Assembly (NCBI GenBank): GCA_041166385.1
Contig: JBEEFW010000023.1
Span: 1 to 64,000, forward strand
Source: DASUCS01 sp041166385
GTDB taxonomy: Bacteria > Actinomycetota > Acidimicrobiia > Acidimicrobiales > JACDCH01
Reading direction: 5' to 3'
Length of the DNA stretch: 64,000 nt
In this document: one piece after another, positions 9,128-16,816 of the stretch
How the letters are laid out: each line of letters starts with the position of its first letter
How positions within the stretch are numbered: the first letter of the stretch is position 1
Program-made: the position numbers and the translations under genes
Notes under the pieces: generated by a model
Seen by the model: the letters and a program-made list of their open reading frames with translations, nothing else
Database searches by the model: none
Told to the model about the DNA's origin: nothing

Positions 9128-9360
9128 ATTCCGCTCCCTCGCCGAACCGACATTGACACGCGATCACGATTGAGGTCGCCCGTCTAGGAGCGCCGGTTAG
9201 GAGGGGGTGCGAGGAACACCGCCGCGACCGGCTCTTGGGAGGGAGGAGGGTCTGTTCACGACGGGCACCTTCCTGCTCTCTGAGCTAGACGGTGTCCCGC
9301 TCATTGCCGAGTTGGGCGGCCGAATCCTCTGTGCGACGCTGGCGTACCTTCGTTCTCGAC

Positions 9361-9376
9361 TCGAACACATGTTCGA
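9361..9376 (+). promoter_or_regulatory. LexA (SOS) box upstream of the integrase
   Basis: The bases TCGAACACATGTTCGA form a perfect match to the actinobacterial/Gram-positive LexA operator TCGAAC-N4-GTTCGA. The palindrome extends one base further on each side (9360-9377). It sits 23 bases before the integrase ATG, where bound LexA would block transcription. I infer that DNA damage induces the integrase and so excision of the element. Confidence 0.85.
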
Positions 9377-9399
9377 GACCGAGTGACGAGGAGAACGAG

Positions 9400-10629
9400 A
9401 TGACGAAGCGGGCGACGCGAGGAGCGGGCGGCTACGTCCGCAAAGTTGGGACGAAGTACGAGGCGCGTTGGTACGACCCGGACGGCAAGCAACGCGGCAA
9501 GCGCTTCCCGACGAAGGCGGCAGCGGTCGAGTTCGCCGCCACGCAACAGATCGACGCGCGGAAGTCGCGAGATGGAAGAGGCAGCTACACCGATCCGCGT
9601 CGTAAGGCTCCGTTGTTCAAGAATGCGGCGCTCGATTGGCTCGATACGTCGCCGGGGAAGGCACCCAAGACCCGTCTCGGCTACGCGTCGATCGTTCACC
9701 AACACCTCATCCCTGCGTTCGGCTCGACGCGTGTCGAGCAGATCTCGGTCACGGACGTCGCCCGGTTCCGAGCACGGATGGAGAAGGCGGGGAAGGCAGC
9801 AGGCACGATCAAGAGCTACCTGCGGGTCCTCTCTCCGATCCTGGACCTGTGCATCGATGACGGCCATCTCGTCCGGAACCCTTGTAAGCGGGTGACGGTG
9901 AAGGGCGGCCAATCGAAGCGAGCGACGATCATCAAGCCAACTCAGGTTCGGCTGGTCGCGTCGCTCATCGATCCGCACTACGCAACGCTTGTTCTCTTCA
10001 CGGCCTACACCGGGCTTCGACCAGGAGAGATCGCGGCGCTGCGGTGGCGCCACATCGACCTCGACAAGCTGTCGATCAACGTCGAGTCGTCCGTGACGGA
10101 GTTGTCGGTGTCGGAGAAGCGACGAGCGCTCATCGACCTCGGAACGGAAGACAAGCTCTACTACGGACCCACGAAGAGCAACCGAGGCCGCACCATCCGG
10201 TTCCCGTCGTTCCTCGTTCCGTTGCTCGAAGCGATCCGGCCGACGCAAGACGACGTCAGCAACGTCCTCCTCTTCCGAACAGCCGGCCACGCGCCGATGC
10301 GATGGGACAACTTCCGTCATCAGCGTTGGCTGCCAGCGATCAAGAAGGCGCACAAGGCCGATCCGACGTTCCCCGAGCGACTTCGGTTCTACGACCTGCG
10401 CCACACGTGCGCATCGGTTCTCATCGATCGCGACTACAACCCGAAGGCGATCCAAGCGCACATGGGCCACTCCTCGATCCAAGTCACGTTCGATATCTAC
10501 GGCCATCTCTTCGACGACTGGCATGACGAGGTTCCGAACGTGCTCGATGAGGTCTACCGCGAGGCTCCGCTGTTCATGATTCCCGGCGAAGCATCGACGC
10601 CGCGTACGCAGACGAAGAAGAGCGCTTAG
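9400..10629 (+). CDS. Tyrosine recombinase (integrase)
   Basis: A 409-residue phage-type integrase. The N-terminal 60 residues carry an AP2-like arm-binding segment (GGYVRKVGTKYEARWYDPDGKQRGKRF). A SAM-like core-binding domain follows at about 75-165, then the catalytic domain. Catalytic motifs are TGLRPGE (first Arg), DLRHTCAS (second Arg), HMGHSSIQVTFDIYGH (His and the nucleophilic Tyr). The residue before DLRH is Tyr where His is commonest. The frame is open upstream, but the ATG at 9400 is preceded by GAGGAG (9388-9393) at 6 bases and follows the LexA box, which fixes the start. It integrates and excises the element, probably at the tRNA-Lys gene at the right edge. Confidence 0.93.
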   Translation: MTKRATRGAGGYVRKVGTKYEARWYDPDGKQRGKRFPTKAAAVEFAATQQIDARKSRDGRGSYTDPRRKAPLFKNAALDWLDTSPGKAPKTRLGYASIVHQHLIPAFGSTRVEQISVTDVARFRARMEKAGKAAGTIKSYLRVLSPILDLCIDDGHLVRNPCKRVTVKGGQSKRATIIKPTQVRLVASLIDPHYATLVLFTAYTGLRPGEIAALRWRHIDLDKLSINVESSVTELSVSEKRRALIDLGTEDKLYYGPTKSNRGRTIRFPSFLVPLLEAIRPTQDDVSNVLLFRTAGHAPMRWDNFRHQRWLPAIKKAHKADPTFPERLRFYDLRHTCASVLIDRDYNPKAIQAHMGHSSIQVTFDIYGHLFDDWHDEVPNVLDEVYREAPLFMIPGEASTPRTQTKKSA

Positions 10630-10658
10630 CTGGCGTAGTCCCTGGCTACCGTGGTTGC

Positions 10659-11474
10659 GTGGCAACGCTCGACAACCCGGCCGCTCGCCTTCGGAGGGCG
10701 CTGCTCGCCTTCAAGAAGGGCGCGACGAACCCGCAATCTACGCAGATGGGTGCCGCGATCGCTGTTGCGCTCGGCGTCAAGTTTGAAGAGGACGAGGCGC
10801 TCTTCTTCCGTCGCTTGACGCAGTTCATGGAGCTTCCCGGCGAAGTGAGAGGCGCTGTAGGCGAACTCGACAACGTGGACCCGGATGTCTTGCTCAAGCG
10901 GCTGCCCGAGGTTGAGAACAAGCTCTCGATGTTCTACAGCCTCAAGTCACCATGTGCCGGATTCATGGGAGCCGTCAGCGACACGGTTCTGGACTCACTC
11001 GAAGTCTGTAGTTCGATGCTGCATCTCCACCGGCCTGAGCCCGTACCGACGAAGGAGCAGCTTGACGAGATTCGGGAGTCGTTGTCCACACTCCTTGATG
11101 ACGTTCAAGCGGCCGACAAGTTGAGCTTTGAGATCCGCTCGTTTCTGGCTTCCCACCTGCACGACATGCTGTGGGCCGTCGATGAGTTCGCGATCGGCGG
11201 GACGAAGCCCCTTGAACGCGCTGTTCAATGGACGATCGGTGATCTCACGGTGCATCGCGAGCTGGCGAAGGCGACCGAGAAGGAGAAGCTAGGCAAGCGC
11301 TTCTTCGAGACGATGTCGAAGGTGCTCATCGTCCTCTCGGTTCTTCACACCGGATATCAGCTGACGGAAGCGGCCGTTCCCGCGCTGCAACCGACGCACG
11401 ATCCCGAGGTCATTGTCATCGATAGCAATCCTCCGGCCGTCCCGCCCGCGACACCGCCAGTCACGAAGCCGTAG
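10659..11474 (+). CDS. Hypothetical element protein, helical
   Basis: The GTG at 10659 begins a 271-residue protein of unknown family, 29 bases after the integrase. It is mainly helical. A mildly hydrophobic segment lies around residues 222-245 (ETMSKVLIVLSVLHTGYQ), followed by a Pro-rich C-terminal tail (PPAVPPATPPVTKP) that suggests an anchored or exposed end. The position behind the SOS-controlled integrase makes co-transcription likely. It could be an element-maintenance or superinfection protein, but nothing in the sequence proves a function. The following 220 bases (11475-11694) hold no gene that I can support. Confidence 0.65.
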   Translation: MATLDNPAARLRRALLAFKKGATNPQSTQMGAAIAVALGVKFEEDEALFFRRLTQFMELPGEVRGAVGELDNVDPDVLLKRLPEVENKLSMFYSLKSPCAGFMGAVSDTVLDSLEVCSSMLHLHRPEPVPTKEQLDEIRESLSTLLDDVQAADKLSFEIRSFLASHLHDMLWAVDEFAIGGTKPLERAVQWTIGDLTVHRELAKATEKEKLGKRFFETMSKVLIVLSVLHTGYQLTEAAVPALQPTHDPEVIVIDSNPPAVPPATPPVTKP

Positions 11475-11694
11475 CTCGACCTGCGGAGTAAGGGTCCTCC
11501 CTCTGCACATCTCGGACCAGCAGTTTCAACCCGAGGTCGGCCTTCGACCCTGCCCGGCGACCCTCTTAGGCGCAGAATCGCCCTAGACACACGTCATCTA
11601 TGCGATCGGACTAGCGGGACCAGAACACCGTTGAACGGCCTTCTCGTGTGGCTAGGAGTGCCGATCCACCCATTCTCGGACGGCAGATCGTCGT

Positions 11695-12189
11695 TCAGTC
11701 GTCCTCAATGATCTCGGCGTCGATGAAGTCGTCCTCGAAGTCGTCGTCGCCGGGCGTGATCTGGATCGCACCCTTCAGCGCTCGAAGCCACGGAGCCGGA
11801 TCGGCCTTGATCTCGATTGTCGCTGGAGTCTTCCCAAGGACGCGCTCGATGATGAGCTGCGCGGCTTGGACGCGAACGGCACGCGGAGCGGTCTCGTCCG
11901 TCGCGACCGTCACCAGTACGCGCACGGCTTTCAAGGTGTTCTGACGAAGAAGCTCCGTCGCCTTCTTCATCGTGCGCCGGTGACGTTCGATGTAGACGGC
12001 TTGAGCAATCACCTTTGGCGGACGACCAACAAAGTTCCCGTTCTTCGAACGGCGTTGGCCGCGTAGAAGCTCTTCCTCGTCCCACTCGGTTACATCTTCG
12101 AGGCCGTCGAGAATGTCGGCCGTGGTCTTGCTCACGGCTACGAGTGCACGTCCGTCTTTCAATCGACTCGACACAGAGTTCAACTCCAC
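11695..12189 (-). CDS. Terminase small-subunit-like protein
   Basis: A 164-residue protein whose centre (about residues 75-120, LRQNTLKAVRVLVTVATDE followed by APRAVRVQAAQLIIERVLG) matches the helical core shared by phage terminase small-subunit-like proteins, where short HEAT-like helices end in a (L/V)GKP-type turn. GRPPKV around residue 57 is a typical AT-hook-like DNA-contact sequence. The C-terminus is very acidic (DDDFEDDFIDAEIIEDD). In a phage this protein binds the packaging start site. Here no large terminase gene is visible, and the gene points left, opposite to the small-gene run on its right. It may be a leftover or may redirect packaging by a helper phage, as satellite elements do. 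Confidence 0.6.
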   Translation of the reverse strand: MELNSVSSRLKDGRALVAVSKTTADILDGLEDVTEWDEEELLRGQRRSKNGNFVGRPPKVIAQAVYIERHRRTMKKATELLRQNTLKAVRVLVTVATDETAPRAVRVQAAQLIIERVLGKTPATIEIKADPAPWLRALKGAIQITPGDDDFEDDFIDAEIIEDD

Positions 12190-12301
12190 TCATTTGGTAA
12201 TACGCGACTTAGCGACGTTACCGACGTACCTTCGATTGCATTCGTGATTGCGCGCCACACAGATGCGCAACGTTGAACGAACGAAGGGAGAGCCATCAGA
12301 G

Positions 12302-12487
12302 ATGGCGAAGAAACGAGCCGGTCAACTGGCGAAGCAATGTGCTGCGTTGAGCAAGGCGGACAAGGCCGCGTACGCCGCGCTACTCGCAGCCGAAGATGAA
12401 CTCAATGTGCTCGAAGATCGTGAAGCGCGACGCGCTGCCGGTCCCGGAGTGTTGAGCAACTACGCCGCGGCACGACAGGGACGGTGA
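12302..12487 (+). CDS. Small basic hypothetical element protein
   Basis: A 61-residue protein if started at the ATG at 12302, which gives the natural lysine-rich beginning MAKKRAGQLAKQ. A purine-rich stretch (GAAGGGAGAG) lies 10-16 bases upstream. An upstream in-frame ATG at 12248 would add 18 residues. The middle is a charged helix rich in Ala and Glu. No family is recognised. It heads a run of at least six tightly packed, partly overlapping small genes in the same direction, the layout of a phage structural operon. Confidence 0.55.
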   Translation: MAKKRAGQLAKQCAALSKADKAAYAALLAAEDELNVLEDREARRAAGPGVLSNYAAARQGR

Positions 12488-12490
12488 CGA

Positions 12491-12922
12491 ATGCAACGCA
12501 CGATTGCCAGCGCACGTAGCGAGCTAGACGCCATGCTCGAAGCAGGGCTGACGGATCACTACGCCACCCATTTCCGTCGTGAGATCGACGAAGCCGAGAA
12601 CAAGGCTCGCTCGATGGCGGCGTCCGTCGTCAACTCCACGCACGAAGACATCCAAGTCTCGGGATCGACAGCATTCGATGAACTCAAGTCGATCGAGGAC
12701 GAGGCGAAGGAGTTCGCGGAGGCTGTCCGCTGCGGTGCGGCTGAGGGCGACGCGAGAACGCAACTCGACTCGCTGCTACATCGCCATGCTCGTGCCCGCG
12801 GTCGCCGGGAGGAATTCGAGCGGAGCGTGGAACGCATTGCCGAGATCGAAGCTGACCCGTTGGCGTACGGCGACTCCATCTTCGAGCGCTTTCCGGAGGC
12901 ACGGCATGAGTTCTCGTTCTGA
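12491..12922 (+). CDS. Hypothetical coiled-coil-like phage protein
   Basis: A 143-residue protein rich in Glu, Ala and Arg, predicted to be almost wholly helical with likely coiled-coil stretches (residues 25-75 and 95-125). It starts 3 bases after the preceding stop and overlaps the next gene by 17 bases, so it is translated as part of the same unit. No enzymatic motif can be seen. In phage genomes proteins of this kind sit near portal or head-maturation genes, but those genes are absent here. Confidence 0.6.
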   Translation: MQRTIASARSELDAMLEAGLTDHYATHFRREIDEAENKARSMAASVVNSTHEDIQVSGSTAFDELKSIEDEAKEFAEAVRCGAAEGDARTQLDSLLHRHARARGRREEFERSVERIAEIEADPLAYGDSIFERFPEARHEFSF

Positions 12923-13388
12923 CGCAACGCCGATCCCTCCGTCAACGATGGATCGAGCGAAGGCAGCGATCCGCAATGCGGACGACGAAGGACTGGAGGC
13001 CGTGCTGTCGGTTGTGGCTACAGCCTTGGCCGGCCACTTGGCTCGCGAACGGCATCCCGCGCTCTACGAGTCGCTCGACGTTTCGGAGCGGTACGAGGCG
13101 CTACGGGACGTCGTTCACTCCGAACGGGATCGCATCCCGCAGCGCCCGCACCGGATCGTGGCGGCAGCCGTCGAGATGTACAAGCTCTGGTTCGGGCACA
13201 TGCCGAAGCCGAATGAGCTGACGCAACTCGTCTCGGAAGCGGCCGAGATCTCCACCGACGAAGCCGACCTCATCGTCACCGGCTGCTACCGCTCGACGCT
13301 GTTCCATCGCGAGTGGGTGCGGATCGTTGACCTCCCGGCGACGGGCATGGAGAAGCTGGCGGAGGAGATTCGTCGTGAAGGTGATTGA
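12906..13388 (+). CDS. Hypothetical phage-type protein
   Basis: A 160-residue protein. The frame is open far upstream, but that part is antisense-like Arg/Ser-rich sequence, so I start at the ATG at 12906, inside the end of the previous gene. The sequence has well-formed helices and a tail with STLFHREWVRIVDLP. No known domain is recognised. It is coupled to its neighbours at both ends by overlaps of 17 and 14 bases. Confidence 0.6.
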   Translation: MSSRSDATPIPPSTMDRAKAAIRNADDEGLEAVLSVVATALAGHLARERHPALYESLDVSERYEALRDVVHSERDRIPQRPHRIVAAAVEMYKLWFGHMPKPNELTQLVSEAAEISTDEADLIVTGCYRSTLFHREWVRIVDLPATGMEKLAEEIRREGD

Positions 13389-13827
13389 CAACCTCACAGC
13401 GCTCAGGGCGTTGACGGGCGAGCCGACGATCGTGCCTGAAGAGGTCGTCCTGTTGTGTATGGACGGCGACCCGCAACCGGCTTGGGATCGCGTCGTTCAC
13501 CGCATCGCCAGCGGTCACGTTGGCAGCTACGCCACGGCGGAGCGGCTGTTGGGTGATTCGATCCAGCGTGGTGAGGTCTCGGCTCTACTCAACGCGGACC
13601 TTCACTGGGTCATCGAGCTACCGCCGATCTCGGCGCGTCGGGTGCTTGTCCGCTACGCGGCGTTGTCGTTGTGGCACGCAGACACCGACCTCGATCACGG
13701 CGACTACGACGCCGAGGACGCCTGGATGGTCGTGCCGCTCATCCCGGAAGTCCGCTCGATCGTCGCCGGGGACGATCCGCCACCCGATCCGGAGCTGTAC
13801 GAGGAGATCTTGTGGAGCCAGGCATGA
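13375..13827 (+). CDS. Hypothetical phage-type protein, acidic C-terminus
   Basis: A 150-residue protein starting at the GTG at 13375. The ribosome site GGAGGAG (13361-13367) lies 7 bases upstream and selects this start over the longer open frame. The C-terminal half is acidic and Pro-rich (DADLDHGDYDAEDAW-like, then PPPDPELYEEIL). The family is unknown. It overlaps the previous gene by 14 bases and the next by 4. Confidence 0.62.
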   Translation: MKVIDNLTALRALTGEPTIVPEEVVLLCMDGDPQPAWDRVVHRIASGHVGSYATAERLLGDSIQRGEVSALLNADLHWVIELPPISARRVLVRYAALSLWHADTDLDHGDYDAEDAWMVVPLIPEVRSIVAGDDPPPDPELYEEILWSQA

Positions 13828-13970
13828 GAGAGAAGCCAACCGAGCACACGAAGGGTCGCGACGTCGATCCGCACTGGAACCCGGCGTACATCGGCGAGTC
13901 CTTCTACGGACTTGGCGAGAAGCGCTCAACCAACTTCGAGGAGAACGATGAAGAGGAAGAAGAGGCGTAG
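13824..13970 (+). CDS. Very small hypothetical protein (48 residues)
   Basis: The ATG at 13824 overlaps the upstream TGA (ATGA), giving 48 residues with a hydrophilic start (MREKPTEHTKGRDVDPHWN) and an acidic end (EENDEEEEEA). The length and the coupled position are typical of the tiny genes just upstream of phage scaffold/capsid genes. It overlaps the next gene by 23 bases. No function can be read from the sequence. Confidence 0.5.
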   Translation: MREKPTEHTKGRDVDPHWNPAYIGESFYGLGEKRSTNFEENDEEEEEA

Positions 13971-14469
13971 CGCGCCCGAAGAGGGCGCATCCGCCAACAA
14001 CGACGAAGGCCAGCACAACGACGACGATGCCGACGACGAGACGCGCAATCCGGCGGGTCGCGAGGCGTCACGCCAAGCTGCTCGCTATCGCGTCCAGCGC
14101 AACGAGGCGCGGAAGGATCGCGACACTCTGCGCGCTCAACTTGCGTTCGTGTAGTCGGCGGGTTCGCGGTTCGCTGACAATGACGCAGCGTGGAAGCCCG
14201 TAGACCCCGAGAGCATCGTCTTCGATGACGACGGAAACGTCACCGGCATGGATGACGTGGTCGAGGCACTGGTGGAGGAGAACCCCTTCCTGCTCGCGAC
14301 GGTTCCGACCGACGACAACGACGACGAGGATGACGACGACGGGAAAGACCCGTTTCGCGCGCGGCGGTCAGCCGTGAACTCCTTCGGCTCGAAGCGGCAG
14401 AGCGCCAATCGCGGGCGATCCACCCGCGCTCAACTAGCCAACAAGTACCCCGCGCTGCGATACCGCTAG
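13948..14469 (+). pseudogene. Phage scaffold-like gene interrupted by an in-frame TAG
   Basis: From the ATG at 13948 a frame runs 68 codons to a TAG at 14152-14154, then stays open in the same frame to the TAG at 14467-14469. The two halves read as one protein: a basic start (MKRKKRRSAPEEGA), an acidic linker, a coiled stretch (AARYRVQRNEARKDRDTL), then after the stop FADNDAAWKPVDPESIVFDD and DDVVEALVEENPFL. This order is characteristic of small phage scaffold-like proteins made just before the capsid. A single C-to-T change (CAG to TAG) would explain the break. Alternatives are read-through of the amber codon or a sequencing error. A restart at the ATG at 14248 would make a 73-residue C-terminal piece. 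No capsid gene follows, which supports decay. Confidence 0.7.
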
Positions 14470-14517
14470 AACGCGTTGCCCGCGTGCGGCACGACGGCGC
14501 GGTATGGGGAAGATGCG

Positions 14518-15090
14518 TCAGCGGTCGCGTGTCAATGAATCGAACTCGTCGCTGCACACCTGGCGCAGTTGCTCCCACAACTCCATGATCGACAGCTTTC
14601 GTAGACCATCCGCTGCTCCGTCGCCGTCCCGCAGCTCTTCGAGTTCTTCCTTGGCGGTGCGGGCCGCATCCGGGGTGAGTATCCCGAGGCGTGCTTGGTT
14701 CGACGCGTTCGCGATCGTGATCATCTGATGATGAAGTCGCTCAACGGCCTCAGCGATTAGTTCGAGGGTGGACTTCTCACTCGTCATCGCAGCCAGTTCA
14801 CGGAGGCGCATCGATGCCGCTTTAACTGGATCGACGATCTCGTTGAGCTGGTCATCGTCGATCCGTCCGAGCGCGATACCGAGAGGGATGATGCCGTCGG
14901 AGGCCTGAGCCGATGCGAGCTGAGCCTCAGCAAGCGTTGCTCGCATGAACCGCGCCCGCTCCAGGCGAGCCTCAAACGATCTCGCTCGACGCGCTTGGAG
15001 GCCTGCGGCACGAGTGCCCGCGAGAGCAACGAGGATGCCTCCGAGTGCGACCAGGTACGGACCCCACTCCTGTATCCATGTCTGTTGCAT
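14518..15090 (-). CDS. Hypothetical membrane-anchored coiled protein
   Basis: A 190-residue protein with one N-terminal membrane segment at about residues 10-28 (YLVALGGILVALAGTRAAG), then a long charged helix rich in Arg, Glu and Ala, with no enzymatic motif. The topology, short outside and large helical part inside, recalls phage- or plasmid-encoded exclusion or anti-phage accessory proteins, but that is only a guess. It ends 3 bases after the next leftward gene's stop-side neighbour region (15094), so it is probably co-transcribed with it. Confidence 0.62.
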   Translation of the reverse strand: MQQTWIQEWGPYLVALGGILVALAGTRAAGLQARRARSFEARLERARFMRATLAEAQLASAQASDGIIPLGIALGRIDDDQLNEIVDPVKAASMRLRELAAMTSEKSTLELIAEAVERLHHQMITIANASNQARLGILTPDAARTAKEELEELRDGDGAADGLRKLSIMELWEQLRQVCSDEFDSLTRDR

Positions 15091-15093
15091 TCC

Positions 15094-15603
15094 CTACCTC
15101 CGTGTCCGGCCGCGTAGCTGGGCGCGTCGTCGGCGCATGAACTCGTCATCCTTGTGAGCGGTGCGTGCCCGCTCTTCGTCCTCGGCCTGTCTTGCCGAGG
15201 CATCACACGTCTCGCACATCCGTCGACCCACGCAGGTCCCGGCGTCGCGTGCAGCGCGACTCTCGTACTCCACGATGGCGATCGCGCCGCAAGAGGAACA
15301 CGGCTCCGATGAAGCGAAGCGCCCAGCGCGCTCCCGCAGTTCCGCTGCTCGCAGGCCGAGAGCTTCTGTGAGCTGCTTTGGCTTCAACGCTCCCTTCATC
15401 CAATACAGCTCATGGATTAGGGCATCGTCGACAGCACCCATCCTCAGGAGCGCGCGCAGAGCCACCAGCGCTTCCTCTTCGACCTGGCGTTGCTCGGCTC
15501 GTGCGTCGCGGAGCTGTGCTTCACAATTGGAGACCGAGCGAGTCGCGGTTTGAAGCGCGGCCAGCGCCCGGTCGAGCTCGTGGACCACCTGCTCGGCACC
15601 CAT
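15094..15603 (-). CDS. Hypothetical zinc-ribbon protein of the element
   Basis: A 169-residue protein from the ATG ending at 15603. Longer forms would cross the palindromic operator region. Residues 1-50 form a coiled helix (ELDRALAALQTATRS and onward). Further on are two Cys pairs, CSSCG and CETCD about 35 residues apart, which should hold one zinc ion. The C-terminus is very basic (RRRRAQLRGRTRR), suggesting nucleic-acid binding. It is divergent from the zinc-finger/HTH gene at 15675, with the LexA-like palindrome between them. Confidence 0.62.
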   Translation of the reverse strand: MGAEQVVHELDRALAALQTATRSVSNCEAQLRDARAEQRQVEEEALVALRALLRMGAVDDALIHELYWMKGALKPKQLTEALGLRAAELRERAGRFASSEPCSSCGAIAIVEYESRAARDAGTCVGRRMCETCDASARQAEDEERARTAHKDDEFMRRRRAQLRGRTRR

Positions 15604-15622
15604 CCGAGCATCCTCGCGTGGC

Positions 15623-15634
15623 GAACATTTGTTC
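15623..15634 (+). promoter_or_regulatory. LexA-like palindrome in divergent promoter region
   Basis: GAACATTTGTTC, preceded by C, matches the LexA core GAAC-N4-GTTC. One flank fits the full consensus (CGAAC) and the other does not (GTTCT). It lies between two divergent starts (15603 and 15675), an ideal operator position. It could instead be the operator of the HTH protein encoded at 15675. Confidence 0.5.
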
Positions 15635-15674
15635 TGGGGGATGGTTAGCCTGGCGGGAGAACGGAGGCCCAATC

Positions 15675-16055
15675 ATGGGGACCACGAACACTCCTGACGA
15701 CCCGCCGATGTGCATCGTCTGTGGGATGCGGTCTTGCGAGCCGCGGTATCGCGAGGGGCGTGACGGACGAGAGCCGAGAGCACGCGACGGGAAGTGGAGG
15801 CGTCGTTGCGCCGTCTGCCGAAAGGCTCGACTCGAAGCTGATGAGGGCATGACGAGTGTCCGACTGGAAGCTGGGCGCTACGACGTGAACGAACTCCTCG
15901 TGGCGAGCGGCGCGGAGTCCAAGGCAGCGCTCGCTCGTGCTGTCGGCGTATCTCGTGACACTGTGCGAGTGCGCGTGACGCGAGGACTCAACGCCGAGGA
16001 AGCCGAGCGCTGGGCGCATGCGGTTGGACTGGACCCGCGATCGGTGTGGACCTGA
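15675..16055 (+). CDS. Zinc-finger plus helix-turn-helix DNA-binding protein
   Basis: A 126-residue protein. The ATG at 15675 has GGAGG (15663-15667) 7 bases upstream. Residues 12-50 carry two Cys pairs, CIVCGMRSC and CAVC, forming a probable zinc site. The C-terminal half has a helix-turn-helix: AESKAALARAVGVSRDTVRV, with the usual ALAxAVGVS turn. The likely role is repressor or control protein of the element. Its gene lies beside a LexA-like palindrome, and it may bind there itself. Confidence 0.7.
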   Translation: MGTTNTPDDPPMCIVCGMRSCEPRYREGRDGREPRARDGKWRRRCAVCRKARLEADEGMTSVRLEAGRYDVNELLVASGAESKAALARAVGVSRDTVRVRVTRGLNAEEAERWAHAVGLDPRSVWT

Positions 16056-16062
16056 ATCAGCG

Positions 16063-16608
16063 TTAGCGCCCAACCTTGTCGAGATACTCGTCCACCTCGT
16101 GGCGCATCACCTGTTCCCACTTCTGCGCCGCCGCGAATCGCATCTCTTGCGCGTTGCCGCGCTTCTGAGTGCCGAGCGACTGGATCATCAGTGCCTCGAT
16201 GTCAGCGATCGTGGACCGCGATTGCGTGAGGAGACGATTGGGGACCGCTCCGAGCTTCCGAGTGCCATCTGGCTCGCGTCCCTTGAGTACCGGGCGGAAG
16301 CCGAACCAGGAGAATCGGTCCCACTTCCCCATGTGGAAGTCGCGGGTGTGATGTCGAAGCCGGTTACCGATGTCCTGATCGCGCGCGAGGCCGACGTAGT
16401 ACGGCCCGTAATCGTCGTAGAGCACATAGATCCCGCGCTGCCTGCGGAAGTCGCAGATCTGAAGTTTGGGTCGGAAGAGCCCGTGACGGCCAAGGATGCG
16501 ATACACGTTCTTGTTGCCCGCGCCTGGCGTCCAGATGATCTCGTCGGCAGCCCAGAAGAGTCCGAACGCCCGGATGAAGCCCCGCCGAGGAGGTGTTCCA
16601 GCCGCCAC
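16063..16608 (-). CDS. GIY-YIG nuclease-like protein
   Basis: A 181-residue protein starting at a GTG (complement of 16606-16608). Residues 59-110 show the GIY-YIG core: RGIYVLYDDYGPYYVGLA, where GIY and YVG are the two signature strands, then IGNRLRHHTRDF with the conserved Arg and His, and WDRFSWFGF. The family includes homing endonucleases and phage or mobile-element nucleases that nick DNA. It sits at the right edge of the element, next to the tRNA genes and pointing inward. It could act in element defence, mobility or replication. The fold assignment is good and the role is inference. Confidence 0.75.
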   Translation of the reverse strand: MAAGTPPRRGFIRAFGLFWAADEIIWTPGAGNKNVYRILGRHGLFRPKLQICDFRRQRGIYVLYDDYGPYYVGLARDQDIGNRLRHHTRDFHMGKWDRFSWFGFRPVLKGREPDGTRKLGAVPNRLLTQSRSTIADIEALMIQSLGTQKRGNAQEMRFAAAQKWEQVMRHEVDEYLDKVGR

Positions 16609-16816
16609 GAGCCGTTCACGCTAGTGCGACTCGACAGCAACCAGCGGAAGTCGTCGTAGTAGCCGCGACCCTGTAAACGACCCTGTAGCGACCCTGAAAG
16701 TGCAGGGTTGATCGAGGTCGATCGCCGGACGATCGTCGCTACTCGCTACTACTGCCCGGCGATGAAAGTGTCATCTGACCTGCTCGTTCGTAGATGAAAT
16801 AGCAGGCAGATCGGCG
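16609..16816. other. Element right edge, non-coding
   Basis: About 200 bases lie between the nuclease gene and tRNA-Lys. No open frame of quality is visible. The stretch contains three short direct repeats near 16666-16696 and several GATCG-rich palindromic words around 16710-16735. This is where attachment-site arm sequences would be expected if the element entered at the tRNA-Lys 3' end. Confidence 0.45.
16666..16696 (+). repeat. Three direct repeats of CGACCCTG
   Basis: CGACCCTG occurs at 16666-16673, 16678-16685 and 16689-16696, with unit starts 12 and 11 bases apart, about one helical turn. Such phased repeats near a tRNA end are typical of integrase arm-binding sites or of operators, though chance cannot be excluded. 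Confidence 0.5.

Noticed and set aside
1..9399. Search for a left copy of the tRNA-Lys 3' end as attL of the integrase element
   Set aside because: No such sequence was found by eye in the 144-546 gap, the 4909-5096 gap or the 9128-9399 gap; it may lie outside the window.
9301..10665. 454-codon minus-strand frame over the integrase
   Set aside because: It is Arg-rich and antisense to a complete integrase with catalytic motifs; a shadow frame of GC-rich DNA.
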